Made by a program: the position numbers and the translations under genes. The notes under the pieces are model-generated. The model ran no database searches. It was not told the DNA's origin and worked only from the letters and a program-made list of their open reading frames with translations. A DNA stretch of 64,000 nucleotides from Kingdonia uniflora (taxonomy: Eukaryota; Streptophyta; Magnoliopsida; Ranunculales; Circaeasteraceae), in NCBI GenBank assembly GCA_014058105.1, contig JACGCM010002205.1, positions 434,001-498,000 of the forward strand. Direction: 5' to 3'. Of the stretch, positions 60,035 through 64,000 are shown in pieces; the first letter of the stretch is position 1; every line of letters starts with the position of its first letter.

Positions 60035-60702
60035 CACGGATTATGGGGCTTCCCGTTGGGATATTGTGACGATAAGTGGACTTTCCCATGTAAACAAACA
60101 CAATCGCGAAGAAAACTGATAAGGTACACACTCCAATGCCCCACTCCCAACCTTGGTTTGTACTGATCCACACTACGAATGTCACACCAAATATAGCTCC
60201 AATGGTAAGGCTAAATAAAAACCAGTTAAAGAAGCTGGAAAGTTTAGCTGCCTCCTTTGGGTTCTTATCATCGAATTGGTCCGCCCCTAGAGACGGCAAT
60301 GCTGCCTTAACTCCACCATTGCCCAATGCTATTAGATAGAGTGCGGTACATAGGAATGCTATTTGTCCACTTCCCGCTGTCTCACACTCATTCCTGCTGC
60401 TTGGTGCAACATTTTTGCAAGGGAATGGTCTTAGGACATGGAAGTATGCTTGTACTGTTAGGAGAAAATATCCCTGAAAGTTTATTCACATATGATCATG
60501 TAGTTGTTTTGGCTTTTACAAATACAAATATATACACATGGCTAAAATATATGATATGTTGTGATATAATTCGATTAATTAGAACATTAGAATAGTTATT
60601 TTCTTGGAAGCATACACTAGATGTGATATTTCGATTAGTTGCTGTTCCATTTATAGTAGCATGTGTATAATGTTCAAGTTTGTATTATAACCTATTGAAT
60701 AC

Positions 60703-60925
60703 TAGTACTACCCGTGGCTTGCCACGGCAACAACGTCAACACACTTACAATATAATTGCAGTTTTCTAATCTGATAACAACAGGTCAACTATATTACATG
60801 ATCTAAATCAATTATATGTTATGTTTCTCATAATGTTTGTGGTTGGTATGGAGGTTCAGGTGCGTAGAATCTCTACCAAAATATTTGCATAAAAAATACC
60901 AAAAATGTATCTTACTATATAAAAG
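60703..60925. other. Possible small insertion in NPF intron 2
   Basis: It begins ACTAGTACTA and then carries the perfect hairpin CCGTGGC/GCCACGG (60712-60727). It ends near CTTACTATATAAAAGCTG. Such ACCCGTGG-type palindromes recur in small plant insertions. I cannot define terminal repeats or a target duplication. Confidence 0.25.
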
Positions 60926-62167
60926 CTGTTGATAAGATGTGACTTACCAGACACAAAATATTTGCTGAAGAGATACTTTTGAGATATTTTTCCTTTTAAG
61001 AATACCTATATTTTGTAAAGCTTAGACGAATTTGAAGGTTTGAAGGGGACTTACCACCACTTCGATGCTCCCGAACAGGACACAAGTTTTGAATCTTGAT
61101 AAGTAGGTATCAGATATGAATCCTCCAAAGAGAGCCATTAAAAATGCGGTCCCCATGAAGTTTGTGAGCATCGTAGCGGATTTAGTTAAACTGAAGTTCA
61201 TGTACCCGTAAAAGTATAGCACCAAACTGACCGCAATTGATATAAACGCCATGTTATCAAGGCCTTCCATAACTGCATCAACCAATGGACAAACTCAATA
61301 TGAGAGCTTCACAAGAATTATAGGTCCTGCTAGTCTGCTACATAATAAGAGGAAGACTTAAGTGGGAGTGTAGTCAGCTGTAAAGCTCTAGAAACAAAAA
61401 TGGAATGTCTTAAATCTAGGAGGTTGAGAGTGAGCACGAATTGTCAAGACTATCCTGTGTATCATGAGGGGGCAGTCTCCTGTTTGGTGGCTGAAACAAC
61501 ACTATGTTAGACAAAGTGGCTAGTAGTCAGGGGCGAGGGGATTTAGGTGGTTGATTTTTTAGCTTGCAGGGTCTGCCCTGCCTATACTCATTGTCAGATC
61601 TCTTTCCTTCAATCCTGCGAGCAGTCTTGACCGTTGATTGGAATGACAGGTATTACAGTACAGGCCTGCACAGACTGGGTGAGACGTGTTAAGCTGCCAC
61701 ATTATGTACTCATCATTCCCGACCTTAGTCTATAGTTACCCCAATTTGTGGTGCCCTGGAAATTGTTCTAAGGCATGTTTCTTGGGGTATTTCCATGTCA
61801 AACATTAGCATCAACAAGTTTCATTTTAGAAAAGAAAAACAACACTGAAATATCAAGTGAAATAAAACACATAACCGCAACCAAAAGATCATCATTAAGT
61901 ACCGTATACGAAGAGAGCAGCTCTGTTTCCTCCAAGTCTTTTTTGTTGGATACATTGTGTTAGTCCATCTCTACTAATACCCTGTTAGAGAAAATAGGCC
62001 AATGAATAATTCAAGTTGTAGTGGCATTGTTGGAGATTAGAAATCTAAATATAAACTGAAATCAAAGTTTGGAGTTGTGGGTTACCATTCTCTCTCTCGT
62101 GAAAGAAATCAGAAATGAATGTTGCTCTTACTTCACCTTCTATGCTTTCTAATCAGCCATGTTCGAG

Positions 62168-62176
62168 GTATATATA
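62168..62176 (-). promoter_or_regulatory. TATA-like box just upstream of the NPF ATG
   Basis: The minus strand reads GCTATATATACCTCG, ending only about eight bases before the ATG at 62160. If used, transcription would begin downstream of that ATG. Confidence 0.35.
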
Positions 62177-62179
62177 GCG

Positions 62180-63509
62180 AGAGACTAGTACAATGTATTG
62201 CTAATTTAATATGGACCCGGGGAGATCATAATGTTTTGAACAATTTTTGCCATAGAGCTTGGAGACTTGACTAATATATTATATAATAAGTTAAATGTCA
62301 GGGAACATTTTATTCCCGTCTTGACATCAAACGATATAGTTTATTTGTCTTCTATAACTATATTATTTGCATATTCAACTAATAAAACAATTTCATATGA
62401 CGGATTTTTAGCAACGCTGGGATCACTTTTGCCAGATTTTGCTCATTGGAGCTCCTGCCAACTAGCATAAACCCTGCTTGGTATAGGACCCGTCTTGTTT
62501 GTCAATTAAGCTTGCTGCCTATTGGAATGGTTCTGGTTATGTATAACAGTTGCCTTCTGCTATTTCCCTGGTCATTATTCGCTATTCTTTGTCAATTAAA
62601 AATGACCCGTCTTGTTTAAGCGGCATACTATGGAAACAGCCCTATCATCGTTCTGAGATTTCTTATCTGTAATTATTCCTTTCCGCTGGAGATGTCATAA
62701 TAATATTTAGAAGAACATAGACGATAATACTCAACAACTGGTAGTCATTTTGTATAAGCAAGAGGGGTATATAAACCTCAAAACTTGTATAAAATTCAGT
62801 TAATTAGCAATAATCTATTATTTTATTGTGAAGGTCAAGTTGTTCGCCGACTGTGATTATAGATTCTAATCCTTCCCAAATCATGACAAAAAATGTTAAT
62901 TATGCGTGCTAAAGGGCACTTAACTTGTACTGTTCAGGTAAACGCGACGCCATAAATTTTACTCCGTACTGCCAAAAGTTGAAATTGTAATACTGAAAGA
63001 AAGTGATGCTTGACTTCCAAAATATGCGACATCAGTGACGACTACCATTTTGACATCGACCATGCAGGTTGGTGTTTATTGCAATTTAATATGATTAGCA
63101 TCTTATGAAGTATCTCTTTTGGGCTTATGAAAAAATGAAGTTTGTCTTGGACTGACATAATTATTGTTTTAATTTACTCACTACCACTTTCAGAGCATCT
63201 GAAAGCAAGAAGATTAAAAATACTTTGATTCCATATTTTGGAAGTTATCGTTGTTGTTACTCTAAAATTCTTGGTTCTTTTGTGATCTTCTGGCGACTTA
63301 ACTGGAAAGAAAAAAAGAGAAAAGGAGAGAGAAAAACGTCTTCCGTACCAGTTGTATAACAAAATTTTATATCGTATTCTTTTTAAACTTTGGTTTGGTG
63401 CATAAGTTGTTGAAAGATGCATGTCACTGAGTAAAAATGAAAGCCTGCAAAATAAATAAATAAATAAAGGCTGATACCTTAGTCTTGTAGTGGATGTCAT
63501 GTATGCAAA
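62180..63509. other. Upstream region of the NPF gene, no gene seen
   Basis: AT-rich, with an AAATAAATAAATAAATAAAG run near 63449. No open frame with family signature on either strand. Confidence 0.5.
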
Positions 63510-63690
63510 TAGGGCTGTCAATGGACCGGATCGGGGCAGGATCATGGTCGATCCTGACCTGATCCGTTAAGGAATACAACGATCCTGACCCGATCCGTGA
63601 TCCTAAAGGATCATTAATTTTGCGATCCTGACCCGATCCTTTAAGGATTGCGGTGATCCTTACCCGACCCGATCCGATCCGTTAAGCTTT
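63510..63690. mobile_element. Possible hAT-type element end with GATCC subterminal repeats
   Basis: TAGGGCTGTCAATGG at 63510 resembles the TAGGGxTGxCAA terminus of plant hAT elements. It is followed by about ten GATCC or GGATC motifs in direct and inverted orientation (phrases like CGATCCTGACCCGATCC). hAT ends often carry such subterminal repeats. The other terminus is not in the window. Confidence 0.35.
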
Positions 63691-63867
63691 GATTTTGGCA
63701 AACAACATATAAGTTGAGAATGAGTGCAAACAAAAAGATGTATTATATTTGTAATTTTGCATATATTATATCCATGTAAAATATAGAGTTAGAGACTCAT
63801 TTTGTACATAACCAAAATTTATGAGCTCTTAAAACATGGCAACAAATTCACAGAACTTCCAAATCTT

Positions 63868-63960
63868 GAGCATCCATATGACTTCAAAATGTGAAGCATG
63901 AGCATCCATAGGACTTCAAAATGTAGAGCATCAGAGCATCCATAGGACTTCAAAATCATG
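63868..63960 (+). repeat. Tandem repeat, three units of 32-34 bp
   Basis: Units starting at 63868, 63900 and 63934 share GAGCATCCATAGGACTTCAA. It may belong to the element beginning at 63510. Confidence 0.8.
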
Positions 63961-64000
63961 TAACCTATTTGTAAATAAAATCAAGTTGATAGTTATAGGA

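Larger units (their letters stand above)
58753..62160 (-). pseudogene. NRT1/PTR FAMILY (NPF) transporter, NPF4-like; two frame breaks, possibly still a gene
   Basis: Minus-strand exons: 62086-62160, 61055-61272 (218 bp, the usual NPF exon 2), 60027-60473, 59790-59914 and 58753-59625. All junctions have GT/AG and matching phases. Family blocks: TNFMGTAFLMALFGGFISDT, ALPSLGADQFDDKNPKEA, FFNWFLFSLTIGAIFGVTF, FLDRAAI and EFFYAESSAGMKSLGTAIS. About 580 codons, a normal length for this 12-TM plasma-membrane peptide/nitrate/hormone transporter family. Subfamily 4 is suggested by the last exon; its members include ABA importers. The ExxE[RK] site reads EGLDN. Exon 1 (LESIEGEVRATFISDFF) is out of frame with its ATG by one base. 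Near 58830 the conserved end (VWYRYKKVDELKSTGD) is in another frame. Either errors or inactivation. Confidence 0.8.

Noticed and set aside
63868..63960. CRISPR-like spacing of short repeats
   Set aside because: Only three imperfect adjacent repeats in a plant genome, with no unique spacers; an ordinary tandem repeat.

Overview
This is plant nuclear DNA. It is AT-rich, carries an intron-split NRT1/PTR-family transporter gene, and about 85% of it is LTR retrotransposons of typical angiosperm Ty1/copia and Ty3/gypsy lineages. The transporter and the Athila, Tat and SIRE/Maximus-like elements fit a dicot, but the species cannot be fixed from the sequence. I see no CRISPR array, rRNA gene, tRNA gene or prokaryotic operon.

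Layout. Positions 1-1614 are flanking DNA with one short ORF of 19-residue repeats. Positions 1620-27180 are one old Ty1/copia element (called C1 here, TSD AGGAT). It was split by two insertions of the same Athila-like Ty3/gypsy family: G1 at 5817-13095 (TSD ATTAA, with two large internal deletions) and G2 at 15674-26552 (TSD ACATC, both LTRs kept). The three C1 pieces still read in order: gag, protease and start of integrase; integrase, RT and RNase H; end of RNase H and 3' LTR. Positions 28714-33720 are a complete but mutated copia element on the minus strand (C2, TSD ATTAG). Positions 34981-58474 are a large SIRE/Maximus-like copia element (C3, TSD CTTTT) with an extra 3' ORF where env-like genes sit. 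C3 is split by a Tat-like gypsy element (G3, 41215-53504, TSD AGGAT). Positions 58475-64000 are host DNA holding the NPF-type transporter gene on the minus strand (coding span 58753-62160, five exons) and small repeats beyond it.

State of the genes. Every retrotransposon gene has stops, frameshifts or catalytic substitutions, so none looks autonomous. The transporter keeps all family exon boundaries but has a one-base frame break just after its first ATG, a second frame break near its C-terminus, and a 28-bp tandem duplication across a splice donor. It may be a recent pseudogene, or there may be assembly errors.

Most worth following up are: the block of antisense reading frames in the 3' part of G3, two of them with a well-placed TATA box; the three-LTR structure of G3; the TATTCGAATA palindrome array that C3 carries both in its LTRs and in front of its extra ORF; and the leader hairpins of G1 and G2, whose stems differ by compensating base changes.
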